A stretch of DNA of 16,839 nt from JBCDIQ01 sp039024295 (GCA_039024295.1 JBCDIQ010000088.1:1-16839); one strand, 5' to 3'; shown: positions 1 to 6,812, numbered from the stretch's first letter. The notes: a model not told the origin generated them from the letters alone. A program made the numbers and translations.

Positions 1-19
1 ATTTAGCATTAGTCTAAAT
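1..19. promoter_or_regulatory. Dyad-symmetric operator candidate ahead of sufB
   Basis: ATTTAG and CTAAAT form a perfect 6-bp inverted repeat around 7 nt; counting inner pairs, 7 of 9 half-site positions are symmetric. The site ends 11 bp before the sufB ATG, where a repressor or a leader hairpin would act. Rrf2-type regulators (IscR, SufR) are known to control Fe-S operons through palindromes, but no regulator gene is visible here, so that link is inference. The window starts at base 1 of the site, so more symmetry or a promoter may lie outside. Confidence 0.35.
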
Positions 20-29
20 AGAGAAAATC

Positions 30-1502
30 ATGGCAAGATTTCAAGAAGACGTAATGACTGAAGAAAAGCTGGTAGAGGAACTCTCTGCTGTTCAGCAGTA
101 TAAATATGGGTTTGTTACAGACATAGAATCTGAGAAAGCGCCTAAGGGCTTAAATGAGGATATCATCAGGTTTATCTCTGCGAAGAAAAATGAACCTGAA
201 TTTATGCTTGAGTTCCGCCTTAGGGCCTTTAAATACTGGCAAAAGATGGAAGAGCCGAAGTGGGCTCACGTAAAATATCCCCCCATCGATTTCCAGGACA
301 TAATTTATTATGCTGCCCCTAAGAAGAAGCCGAAACTGGAAAGCCTCGATGAAGTAGATCCAGAACTGCTTCGCACATTTGAGAAATTAGGCATCCCTCT
401 CCAAGAACAAAAAGTGTTGGCTGGTGTCGCAGTTGATGCGGTTGTGGACAGTGTTTCCATCAAAACCACCTACAAAGAGAAGTTGGCTGAGCTGGGAATT
501 ATTTTTTGTTCCATCAGTGAAGCCCTTCAGGAGCATCCAGAGTTGGTGCGTAAGTACATTGGTTCGGTTATTCCTTACACCGACAATTATTATGCAGCCC
601 TCAACTCAGCTGTGTTCACTGATGGTTCCTTTGTATATATTCCGAAGGGTGTTCGTTGTCCGATGGAGCTTTCTACGTATTTTCGCATCAACGAGCAGAA
701 TACAGGACAGTTCGAAAGAACCCTCATTATTGCAGAGGATGCCAGTTATGTAAGCTACCTGGAAGGATGTACCGCTCCCATGCGTGACGAGAACCAATTG
801 CATGCAGCAGTGGTAGAACTGGTGGCAATGGAAGATGCAGAAATCAAGTATTCTACTGTACAGAACTGGTACCCTGGAAACTTCGAAACAGGTGCAGGCG
901 GTATTTACAATTTCGTGACCAAGCGTGGCATTTGTAAGGGAGATCGTTCTAAGATTTCCTGGACGCAAGTGGAAACAGGATCTGCCATCACCTGGAAGTA
1001 CCCATCCGTGATCCTCAAAGGCGATCATTCAGTCGGTGAGTTTTACTCAGTAGCTGTTACCAACGGCATGCAGCAGGCAGATACCGGAACAAAAATGCTG
1101 CACCTTGGCAAAAACACCAAGAGTACCATCATTTCGAAAGGTATTTCGGCCGGAAAAAGCGAAAACAGTTATCGGGGCTTGGTAAAGATTGCCAAAAGCG
1201 CCGAAAACGCCCGTAACTTCTCCCAATGCGACTCCTTATTGGTGGGAGATACTTGCGGTGCTCATACCTTCCCGTACATTGAGGTGAATAACAAAACAGG
1301 TCACGTTGAACACGAGGCCACCACTTCAAAAATTGGGGAAGACCAAATTTTTTACTGCCAGCAGCGTGGCATCGATGAAGAAAAGGCCATCAGCCTGATC
1401 GTAAATGGCTACGCGAAAGAAGTCCTTAACCAACTTCCCATGGAGTTTGCGGTAGAAGCACAGAAACTGCTTGCTATCAGCTTGGAAGGAAGTGTAGGAT
1501 AA
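30..1502 (+). CDS. sufB: Fe-S cluster assembly scaffold SufB
   Basis: A 490-residue SufB, close to the usual length (about 480-495). With SufC and SufD it forms the cytosolic SufBC2D scaffold on which Fe-S clusters are built. The C-terminal beta-helix core is well conserved. Cys400 (in SQCDS) matches E. coli Cys405, the proposed sulfur acceptor, and His428-Glu429 (in VEHEATTS) match His433-Glu434. Further conserved stretches are RCPMELSTYFRIN, EGCTAP, GDTCGAHTFPYIE and IFYCQQRGI. The N-terminal region shows the typical YGFVTDIES and GLNEDIIRFISAKKNEP motifs. The ATG at 30 is used because it is the first in frame; Met9 is a possible alternative and either leaves the conserved region intact. 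It is the first gene of a co-directional suf operon, 87 bp ahead of sufC. Confidence 0.97.
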   Translation: MARFQEDVMTEEKLVEELSAVQQYKYGFVTDIESEKAPKGLNEDIIRFISAKKNEPEFMLEFRLRAFKYWQKMEEPKWAHVKYPPIDFQDIIYYAAPKKKPKLESLDEVDPELLRTFEKLGIPLQEQKVLAGVAVDAVVDSVSIKTTYKEKLAELGIIFCSISEALQEHPELVRKYIGSVIPYTDNYYAALNSAVFTDGSFVYIPKGVRCPMELSTYFRINEQNTGQFERTLIIAEDASYVSYLEGCTAPMRDENQLHAAVVELVAMEDAEIKYSTVQNWYPGNFETGAGGIYNFVTKRGICKGDRSKISWTQVETGSAITWKYPSVILKGDHSVGEFYSVAVTNGMQQADTGTKMLHLGKNTKSTIISKGISAGKSENSYRGLVKIAKSAENARNFSQCDSLLVGDTCGAHTFPYIEVNNKTGHVEHEATTSKIGEDQIFYCQQRGIDEEKAISLIVNGYAKEVLNQLPMEFAVEAQKLLAISLEGSVG

Positions 1503-1523
1503 GGCACCTGTTTATTACTTAGT

Positions 1524-1552
1524 GGTCAGTCTTTTTCATTGAAAGGCTGACC
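1524..1552 (+). promoter_or_regulatory. Stem-loop in the sufB-sufC gap
   Basis: GGTCAGTCTTT (1524-1534) pairs with AAAGGCTGACC (1542-1552): 11 bp including one G-U pair, with a 7-nt loop. No T-run follows, so it does not look like an intrinsic terminator. It could mark an mRNA processing or stability boundary after sufB, which is inference. Confidence 0.45.
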
Positions 1553-1589
1553 TCCATATCCTCTTTATACCAAGATCAACCACACGCAT

Positions 1590-2342
1590 ATGTTATCCAT
1601 TAACAACCTGCAAGCCTCAGTTGAAGGCAAGCAAATATTGAATGGACTCACCCTGGAGATTAAGCCGGGAGAAGTTCACGCCATTATGGGGCCTAATGGG
1701 TCTGGAAAAAGTACGTTAGCTTCAGTATTGGCTGGAAAAGAAGATTATGAAATCCTTGGAGGTGAGGTTTCTTTTGAGGGAAAAGACCTACTTGAAATGG
1801 CACCAGAAGAACGTGCTGGGGAGGGCTTATTCCTTGCTTTTCAATATCCTGTAGAGATACCTGGTGTAAGCATGGTCAACTTCATGCGGACCTCTGTAAA
1901 TGCAGTGCGCGAATACCGCGGCAAAGAGCCCTTGAGCGCAGGTCAGTTCCTCAAATTGATGAAGGAAAAGCGTCAAATCGTAGAACTTGACGACAAGCTC
2001 ACCAAACGTTCTGTAAACGAGGGTTTTTCTGGTGGCGAGAAAAAGCGTAATGAAATCTTTCAGATGGCCATGCTTGAGCCAAAAATGGTGTTAATGGATG
2101 AAACCGATTCTGGATTGGACATTGATGCTTTACGAATCGTTTCCAAAGCAGTAAATGAGCTCAGATCGAAGGAAAATTCCTTTTTGATGATTACTCACTA
2201 CCAACGCCTGCTTGACTATATTGTGCCTGATTTTGTCCATGTCCTTTACCAAGGGCGAATAGTAAAATCAGGAACCAAAGAGTTGGCACTTGAGCTGGAA
2301 GAAAAAGGCTACGATTGGATCAAAGGCGAATTGGTTGCCTAA
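1590..2342 (+). CDS. sufC: Fe-S assembly ATPase SufC
   Basis: A 250-residue soluble ABC-type ATPase, full length for SufC. The Walker A motif GPNGSGKST lies at residues 34-42, the ABC signature SGGE at 147-150 in the SufC-typical context GFSGGEKKRNEIFQM, and Walker B at MVLMDETDSGLD with Asp170 and Glu171. The DETDSGLDIDALR run is diagnostic for SufC rather than a transport ATPase, and no membrane partner is encoded nearby. ATP-driven SufC dimerisation remodels SufB-SufD for cluster assembly. It sits 87 bp after sufB and 43 bp before the chosen sufD start, consistent with one transcript. Confidence 0.97.
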   Translation: MLSINNLQASVEGKQILNGLTLEIKPGEVHAIMGPNGSGKSTLASVLAGKEDYEILGGEVSFEGKDLLEMAPEERAGEGLFLAFQYPVEIPGVSMVNFMRTSVNAVREYRGKEPLSAGQFLKLMKEKRQIVELDDKLTKRSVNEGFSGGEKKRNEIFQMAMLEPKMVLMDETDSGLDIDALRIVSKAVNELRSKENSFLMITHYQRLLDYIVPDFVHVLYQGRIVKSGTKELALELEEKGYDWIKGELVA

Positions 2343-2385
2343 TGGTGGCACAGTAACTTTTATTACGCTCAAACAGGCACTCAGC

Positions 2386-3687
2386 ATGTCACAGAAAACG
2401 CTAACCAAATCACAAGATACCCAAGGGTTTGTTGCACAGTTTATTCCCACTGTTCCAAATGGGCAGGGTGTGGGACAAACCCAAAGGAAAGCCGCCCAGG
2501 AATCCCTTCAAGAGCTGGCTTTGCCCTCTAATAAGTGGGAAAATTGGAAGTACACTTCCCTGAAATCTATTTACGCCAGGGATTACCAGACCCCCGTAGT
2601 TGGCTCATTAGAAAGCCTGGAAGGCTTTTCCATTCCGGGCTTAGAAGCAGACAGGTTGGTTTTTGTAAATGGAATCTTTCAGGAAGCCCTTTCCAGTACT
2701 TCTCTAAACGAAGGGATACTTGAAGTTCATCCTTTGAAGTCGCTTACAGGAGAAACGGCAAAGGTGTTTGAAACACATTATGCCTCTTTGATTCGGCCAG
2801 AAGCAGACGCTTTTACGGCCATTAATACAGCCTATGCTAAGCAGGGGGTATTTATCCATGTCCCCAAAAATGCAATTGCCAAAGCTCCCATTGAAATCAT
2901 CCACCTGACGGATACGGGGCAGAAGGAAACAGCTGTGCAGCACCGCAATTTTTTCCTGCTAGACCGCAGCAGTGAAGCCAAAGTGGTAGAATCCTTTCAC
3001 CAAATTGGTGGAGCGAATGGTTTACGCATTGGTGGAACCGAGATTTGGGTGGGAGAAAATGCCGGACTGGAGTATGTAAAAATATTTCAGGGAGGCGATC
3101 AGGCAAGCAGCATAGACATCACAGAAGCTAAACAGGCTAAAAACAGCCGTTTCTCTATCTTTACCACAACGTTAAATGGGGAAATTGTTCGAAACCATCT
3201 TCGCATTCACCTGGATGGAGAACACACGGAAACCCACCTTAACGGGTTGAACCTCCTGGACGGCAAGCAGCACGTAGACAACTTTACCCATGTGGACCAC
3301 CTTAAGCCCAATTGCTACAGCAATGAGCTATACAAGTCCATTGTGAAGGACAATTCTACGAGTGTATTTAGTGGAAAAATCCATGTGTATCCCGATGCAC
3401 AGAAGACCAATGCCTTCCAGTCTAACCGGAACATTGTGCTGGATGACACCGCCAATATCTACACCAAGCCCCAGCTGGAAATTTATGCAGATGATGTGAA
3501 GTGTAGCCATGGAGCTACCACCGGCCGCATCGAGGAAGATGCACTGTTTTACCTTCGTGCGCGTGGCATTAAAGAATTTGATGCGCAAAAGCTCCTCATT
3601 TACGCTTTCGCTGCAGAAGTAGTAGAAAACATAAGCATGGACGCCGTTCGGGAACACATTGACCGGCTGATTGACGAAAGATTTTAG
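2386..3687 (+). CDS. sufD: Fe-S cluster assembly protein SufD
   Basis: A SufB paralogue that completes the SufBC2D scaffold; 433 residues from the ATG at 2386. An in-frame ATG at 2290 would give 465 residues, but it lies inside sufC and adds 32 residues that are out-of-frame sufC DNA plus the intergenic gap, so the later start is preferred. The N-terminal helical part carries KWENWKYTSLK, typical of SufD. The C-terminal beta-helix has KTNAFQSNRNIVLDD and CSHGATTGRIEEDALFYLRA. His375, in CSHGAT, corresponds to E. coli His360 at the SufB-SufD interface, where the cluster is thought to form. The sequence diverges more from E. coli than SufB or SufC does, as is usual. It follows sufC by 43 bp and precedes sufS by 98 bp. 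Confidence 0.95.
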   Translation: MSQKTLTKSQDTQGFVAQFIPTVPNGQGVGQTQRKAAQESLQELALPSNKWENWKYTSLKSIYARDYQTPVVGSLESLEGFSIPGLEADRLVFVNGIFQEALSSTSLNEGILEVHPLKSLTGETAKVFETHYASLIRPEADAFTAINTAYAKQGVFIHVPKNAIAKAPIEIIHLTDTGQKETAVQHRNFFLLDRSSEAKVVESFHQIGGANGLRIGGTEIWVGENAGLEYVKIFQGGDQASSIDITEAKQAKNSRFSIFTTTLNGEIVRNHLRIHLDGEHTETHLNGLNLLDGKQHVDNFTHVDHLKPNCYSNELYKSIVKDNSTSVFSGKIHVYPDAQKTNAFQSNRNIVLDDTANIYTKPQLEIYADDVKCSHGATTGRIEEDALFYLRARGIKEFDAQKLLIYAFAAEVVENISMDAVREHIDRLIDERF

Positions 3688-3701
3688 GAAGTTTACGGTT
3701 A

Positions 3702-3755
3702 TCGGTTTTCAGTTTGCAGAATGTTCAGGTGTAACCTGAAATAACTGAAAACTGA
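3702..3755 (+). repeat. Nested inverted repeat between sufD and sufS
   Basis: Two stems share one axis. The outer arms, 3702-3715 and 3742-3755, contain GTTTTCAGTT and AACTGAAAAC (10 perfect bp, plus flanking pairs with one G-U). The inner hairpin is TTCAGGT (3724-3730) against ACCTGAA (3734-3740) with a 3-nt loop. The ACTGAAAACTGA style resembles dispersed intergenic repeats common in Bacteroidota. In the suf transcript it would form a long stem-loop ahead of sufS. Confidence 0.5.
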
Positions 3756-3785
3756 GGCCTGTCCACTGACAACTCAGAAAGAAAT

Positions 3786-5036
3786 ATGGCAGAAGTAGCA
3801 GCCTCTATTGATAAAAGACCATTTGATTTAGCAGCCATCAGGGCTGATTTTCCCGCCCTTCACCAAGAAGTGTATGGGAAACAGTTGGTGTACTTTGACA
3901 ATGCAGCCACCTCCCAGAAGCCACAGGTGGTCATTGATCGACTGAATGCCTACTACAACAAAGAGAACAGCAATGTTCACCGTGGGGTACATTACTTGAG
4001 TCAGCATGCTACAGATGCTTATGAAGGTGTGCGGGAAAAGGTTCGTAAGTTGCTGAATGCTGAGTACTCCCATGAAATCATCTACACCCGTGGGACCACG
4101 GAAGGTATCAACTTAGTGGCTTCCTCCTTTGGGCAGAAGCACGTCAAAGCAGGAGATGAGATCATTATCTCTGCTATGGAGCACCATTCTAACATTGTAC
4201 CTTGGCAAATGCTGTGTCAGCGCACAGGTGCTATCCTAAAGATCATCCCCATGGATGAGCGAGGCGTGCTCGACATGGAGGCTTACGCCAATTTACTCTC
4301 GGAAAAGACCAAATTGGTTGCGGTGGTACATATTTCGAACTCGCTTGGTACCATAAACCCGGTGAAGGAAATCACTCGATTGGCGCATGAAGCTGGCGCA
4401 GCCGTACTGATCGATGGCGCACAGGTAACGCCTCACCAGAGCGTGAACGTACGGGAGATTGATGCAGACTTCTTTGTCTTCTCCAGCCACAAAGTTTTTG
4501 GTCCAACCGGTATTGGCATTTTGTACGGCAAGGAATCCTGGCTCAATGACCTCCCTCCCTACATGGGTGGTGGCGACATGATTGACCTCGTGACCTTTGA
4601 AAAAACGACTTACAATGATCTGCCACATAAGTTCGAAGCAGGTACGCCCAACATTGCAGATACGATTGCCCTTGGATCAGCCTTGGATTATGTCCAGTCT
4701 ATCGGCTACGACCAAATCGGAGCCTGGGAGCAGGAGTTGCTGGCGTACGGTACTGAGCGTTTGTCAGAAATTGAAAGCGTTCGATTTGTCGGTACTGCCC
4801 CCCACAAGGCAAGTGTGATCTCTTTTCTCATGGGTGACATTCACCCCTATGATGCTGGTACCATCCTGGACCGTCTAGGCATCGCCATCCGGACCGGGCA
4901 CCACTGTACCCAGCCGGTGATGCAGCAGTTTGAGATTCCCGGCACCATGCGTGCTTCCTTCGCCTTTTACAACACCAAAGAAGAAATTGACCGCTTGGTA
5001 GAAGGGCTTGGGCAAGTGCAGAAGATGTTTGGGTGA
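3786..5036 (+). CDS. sufS: Group II cysteine desulfurase SufS
   Basis: A 416-residue PLP enzyme that takes sulfur from L-cysteine as an enzyme persulfide, leaving alanine, and supplies SufBCD. The N-terminus (FDLAAIRADFPALHQ) and VYFDNAATSQKP are typical. Lys236 in SSHKVFGPTGIGILYG binds PLP. The catalytic Cys374 lies in RTGHHCTQPVM, the short-loop arrangement of group II (SufS/CsdA) rather than the long loop of IscS/NifS. GTTEGINLVA and EHHSNIVPWQ are further family motifs. Group II enzymes normally need a persulfide acceptor, SufE or SufU, and none follows here: the operon runs into repeats and an insertion sequence. The ATG at 3786 is preceded by a purine-rich AGAAAGAAAT. Confidence 0.96.
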   Translation: MAEVAASIDKRPFDLAAIRADFPALHQEVYGKQLVYFDNAATSQKPQVVIDRLNAYYNKENSNVHRGVHYLSQHATDAYEGVREKVRKLLNAEYSHEIIYTRGTTEGINLVASSFGQKHVKAGDEIIISAMEHHSNIVPWQMLCQRTGAILKIIPMDERGVLDMEAYANLLSEKTKLVAVVHISNSLGTINPVKEITRLAHEAGAAVLIDGAQVTPHQSVNVREIDADFFVFSSHKVFGPTGIGILYGKESWLNDLPPYMGGGDMIDLVTFEKTTYNDLPHKFEAGTPNIADTIALGSALDYVQSIGYDQIGAWEQELLAYGTERLSEIESVRFVGTAPHKASVISFLMGDIHPYDAGTILDRLGIAIRTGHHCTQPVMQQFEIPGTMRASFAFYNTKEEIDRLVEGLGQVQKMFG

Positions 5037-5038
5037 GG

Positions 5039-5061
5039 AATGAGGGGTAAATGCCTCCATT
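5039..5061 (+). terminator. Weak hairpin after sufS
   Basis: AATGAGG (5039-5045) pairs with CCTCCATT (5054-5061): 7 bp with one bulged C and an 8-nt loop, starting 2 bp after the sufS stop. There is no U-tract, so if it ends or stabilises the suf transcript it is not a canonical intrinsic terminator. Confidence 0.3.
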
Positions 5062-5082
5062 CTAATAGTTAAGGAAGCAATC

Positions 5083-5247
5083 CCTGTCATCCTGAGCGGA
5101 GTCGAAGGATCTAGGGTTCAGCAGACTACTTTCTCCAGATTTCTCCGCTTCGGTCGAAATGACTAACGTGCGTTTATGCTATTTGTATGGCATGTGCTCC
5201 TTTCGAAAAGCAAACTCGAGTTTGCCTCACACGAACAGGATCCCCTT
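5083..5247. repeat. 165-bp repeat unit, copy 1, with REP-like palindrome
   Basis: The first full unit of a tandem repeat. Its left part is an imperfect palindrome with 27-nt arms, 5086-5112 and 5137-5163: 22 of 27 positions pair, counting G-U, in + strand RNA, with a 24-nt loop. The arms resemble the widespread GTCATCCTGAGCGGAGTCGA class of dispersed intergenic repeats. The right part (5164-5247) is a conserved spacer with a 16-bp perfect palindrome at 5210-5225. It lies in the 3' flank of sufS and contains no credible gene. Confidence 0.8.
5210..5225. repeat. 16-bp perfect palindrome inside the repeat unit
   Basis: GCAAACTCGAGTTTGC is exactly self-complementary. The corresponding place in copy 3 (about 7116-7132) has lost the symmetry. 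It could be a protein-binding site or a cruciform centre; nothing in the sequence identifies a binder. Confidence 0.5.
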
Positions 5248-5319
5248 CCTGTCATCCTGAGTGAAGTCGAAGGATCTAGGGTTCAGCAGACCACTTCCTC
5301 CAGATTTCTCCGCTTCGGT
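5248..5319. repeat. 165-bp repeat unit, copy 2, truncated
   Basis: A 72-nt match to 5083-5154, with 4 differences counted by eye. The match stops after CTTCGGT at 5319, where copy 1 continues CGAAATGAC and this copy continues with unrelated AT-rich DNA. The break falls within the second arm of the palindrome and is the best visible candidate for the left edge of the inserted DNA that carries the IS110 transposase. Confidence 0.8.
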
Positions 5320-5320
5320 A

Positions 5321-5490
5321 CCTACTTATGACAACTTTTTACAAGTTGCTGTTTATCATCTCTTTGTGTAAATATAAAGTTAAGACCATTAATGGAAAGT
5401 TATGATGTGATACTTTTTCATCGATAAAAAGGTACTGTGTTTTTATGCAAGGAAAAAGTGATAAAAAATAGCGAACTTTAGCATTGGAAG
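5321..5490. other. AT-rich noncoding flank on the transposase 3' side
   Basis: No gene is seen. It holds small hairpins: CAACTT/AAGTTG at 5332-5348, the perfect palindrome CCATTAATGG at 5386-5395, and CTTTTT/AAAAAG at 5412-5430. It probably contains one end of the insertion sequence, but the exact end cannot be picked. Confidence 0.4.
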
Positions 5491-6603
5491 TTACGGTTTA
5501 TCCGTATCTATCCCGTGTAGCTCTGGCACCTCGCTGGAGCTATTTTTTTGTGGATGAAGTTGCTGGTTTTCTGTTTGGGATTTCAGGTGGTATTCAGGGT
5601 CATATTCTTCTCCTGATTTCCAGAGGGAGTAGATCAAGCACAGCAGTTTTCGTTGTACGGCAACTTGGGCTTTTTTCTTGAGTCCACCGTTTCGTTCTAT
5701 AAGCCTGACGTATAAATCATAGAGCGGTCCTTTTTTAAGTCTAATGTGCGCTAATGCGGGCATGTACATGGTGGCTCTGATTCGGGCATTTCCGTTTTTG
5801 GAAATACAGGTTTTCCCTGCAGACTTTCCACTTTGTTTTTCAATGATGTCATAGCCAGCATAGCTGATAAGTTGTTTGACCGAAGTAATCAAATTAAACC
5901 CATCTGTCTCAGCAATAATTTCCATGAGGGTTAAGATCCCTACTCCGGGCAGTGATTGCTGGATGCCCCAGGCACGCTGAAATATTTCAGTATCTCGTTT
6001 GAGCAGGGCCATCGCCTGTTTTTCGAGTTTGGTAATTTGGGCTTCCATGTTTTTGATCATTTTCTTCAACGCGTTGATCACCTCTGTACATTTATGATAA
6101 GCACGTTCAGCTGCACGGAGCTGATTTTGGAGTGATACTTTGTTGGTAACAAGCGACTTACGCAGGCGCAAAATTTGTCGAACTTTGTAGAGGTGCTTAC
6201 CGGCTGGTTGCCATCTATGGACTTTTCTATGCAATGCCATCGAAGCCAAGCCTCTACAATCCTGCTGATCATTTTTCGAATCCTGGCCTAAGCTCTGGAT
6301 AAATTTCCGAGTGCGCTTACCCAGTTCGATACTTACATAGTAATCATTCTGGAAGAGAAAATAGGCCAAGGTCTCATGGTATATCCCGGTCACTTCAAGC
6401 AGCACCCGGCAAACAAGTGCTTGATCCAACTGCTTAGCTTGAACCCAGGTATGAAAATCCTGGCATCCTTTGAGGGTGTTGGCAAACTTGCGAGTAGCAA
6501 TAATTGCCTCATTTTCTTCAACTGTTAAGGCCTTAATACAAGCATCAAAGTGGTCTTTGCTTAAATCAACTCCGATGCCATAGCGAATAAAAGAAGGGTT
6601 CAT
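5491..6603 (-). CDS. IS110-family transposase (DEDD recombinase)
   Basis: 370 residues with the two IS110 family domains. The N-terminal RuvC-like DEDD domain starts GIGVDLSKDHFDACI with Asp13; Glu70 (VLLEVTGIYH) and Asp112 and Asp115 (SKNDQQDCRGLA) complete the tetrad. A charged helical or coiled-coil linker spans about 150-210. The C-terminal Transposase_20 domain runs from LPGVGILTLMEIIAE (218 on) to SGKSAGKTCISKNGNARIR; Ser258 or Ser261 is a candidate for the catalytic serine. No frameshift or stop is seen, so it may be active. Residues from about 340 form a hydrophilic tail outside the conserved domain, and its DNA also encodes a + strand terminator. IS110 enzymes such as IS621 are guided by a bridge RNA encoded in the element. 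Confidence 0.93.
   Translation of the reverse strand: MNPSFIRYGIGVDLSKDHFDACIKALTVEENEAIIATRKFANTLKGCQDFHTWVQAKQLDQALVCRVLLEVTGIYHETLAYFLFQNDYYVSIELGKRTRKFIQSLGQDSKNDQQDCRGLASMALHRKVHRWQPAGKHLYKVRQILRLRKSLVTNKVSLQNQLRAAERAYHKCTEVINALKKMIKNMEAQITKLEKQAMALLKRDTEIFQRAWGIQQSLPGVGILTLMEIIAETDGFNLITSVKQLISYAGYDIIEKQSGKSAGKTCISKNGNARIRATMYMPALAHIRLKKGPLYDLYVRLIERNGGLKKKAQVAVQRKLLCLIYSLWKSGEEYDPEYHLKSQTENQQLHPQKNSSSEVPELHGIDTDKP
5518..5549 (+). terminator. Intrinsic terminator inside the transposase 3' end
   Basis: TAGCTCTGGC (5518-5527) pairs with GCTGGAGCTA (5533-5542) around the 5-nt loop ACCTC, followed at once by seven Ts (5543-5549). The 10-bp stem includes two G-U pairs that form only in + strand RNA; on the - strand they become A-C mismatches. 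The hairpin is therefore oriented to stop + strand transcription, such as suf read-through or antisense RNA, from running through the transposase gene. Confidence 0.75.
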
Positions 6604-6627
6604 TTGAAAAAGTTAAGGGTAGAAACA

Positions 6628-6679
6628 GATCAGTTCACGAGGTTTTTCCTTTGACTTTTCTCATCAGTGAAACTAGATC
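6628..6679 (-). other. Stem-loop in the transposase leader
   Basis: GATCAGTTCAC (6628-6638) and GTGAAACTAGATC (6667-6679) are inverted repeats that form 11 bp with two single-nt bulges and a 28-nt loop. In - strand RNA it lies about 25 nt before the transposase ATG. It could be the 3' portion of a noncoding RNA or a leader structure affecting transposase translation; the sequence does not decide. Confidence 0.4.
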
Positions 6680-6730
6680 ACAATGTAAAAAAAAGCGTCT
6701 ATCAGTACTGTTCAGCCTTTAGAAAAACAA

Positions 6731-6812
6731 CTAAGCAGGGCAAGGTCTTTTTATGGGTATCAACTTGGTATACCAAGGCCGTACCTGTATCCAAATCAGC
6801 TTACCTGCCTAG
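6731..6812 (-). ncRNA. Candidate IS110 bridge RNA segment
   Basis: In - strand RNA, CTAGGCAGGTAAG (6812-6800) pairs with CTTGCCCTGCTTAG (6744-6731): 13 bp with one bulged C. Two of these pairs are G-U and exist only in the - strand transcript, the transposase direction. The 55-nt interior (6745-6799) includes the 14-bp palindrome CTTGGTATACCAAG (6764-6777) and alternative short stems such as GGTAT/ATACC, which would suit a guide-bearing internal loop. Position and size fit the bridge RNAs described for IS110-group elements. RNA ends, guides and expression are not shown by sequence; a full RNA might span roughly 6615-6830. Confidence 0.45.

Noticed and set aside
606..1028. 140-codon open frame antisense to sufB
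   Set aside because: It lies wholly within a strongly conserved gene, has no family motifs and no control signals.
2290..2385. Upstream in-frame start for sufD that would overlap sufC by 53 bp
   Set aside because: The extra 32 residues come from out-of-frame sufC sequence and the intergenic gap and add length unlike the family; the ATG at 2386 is preferred.
5083..5319. Tandem repeat as a CRISPR array
   Set aside because: The period is 165 bp, the spacer is itself repeated, and there are no cas genes.
5484..5681. 65-codon + strand frame over the transposase 3' end
   Set aside because: It is antisense to the transposase and is interrupted at RNA level by the terminator hairpin at 5518-5549; no recognisable protein.
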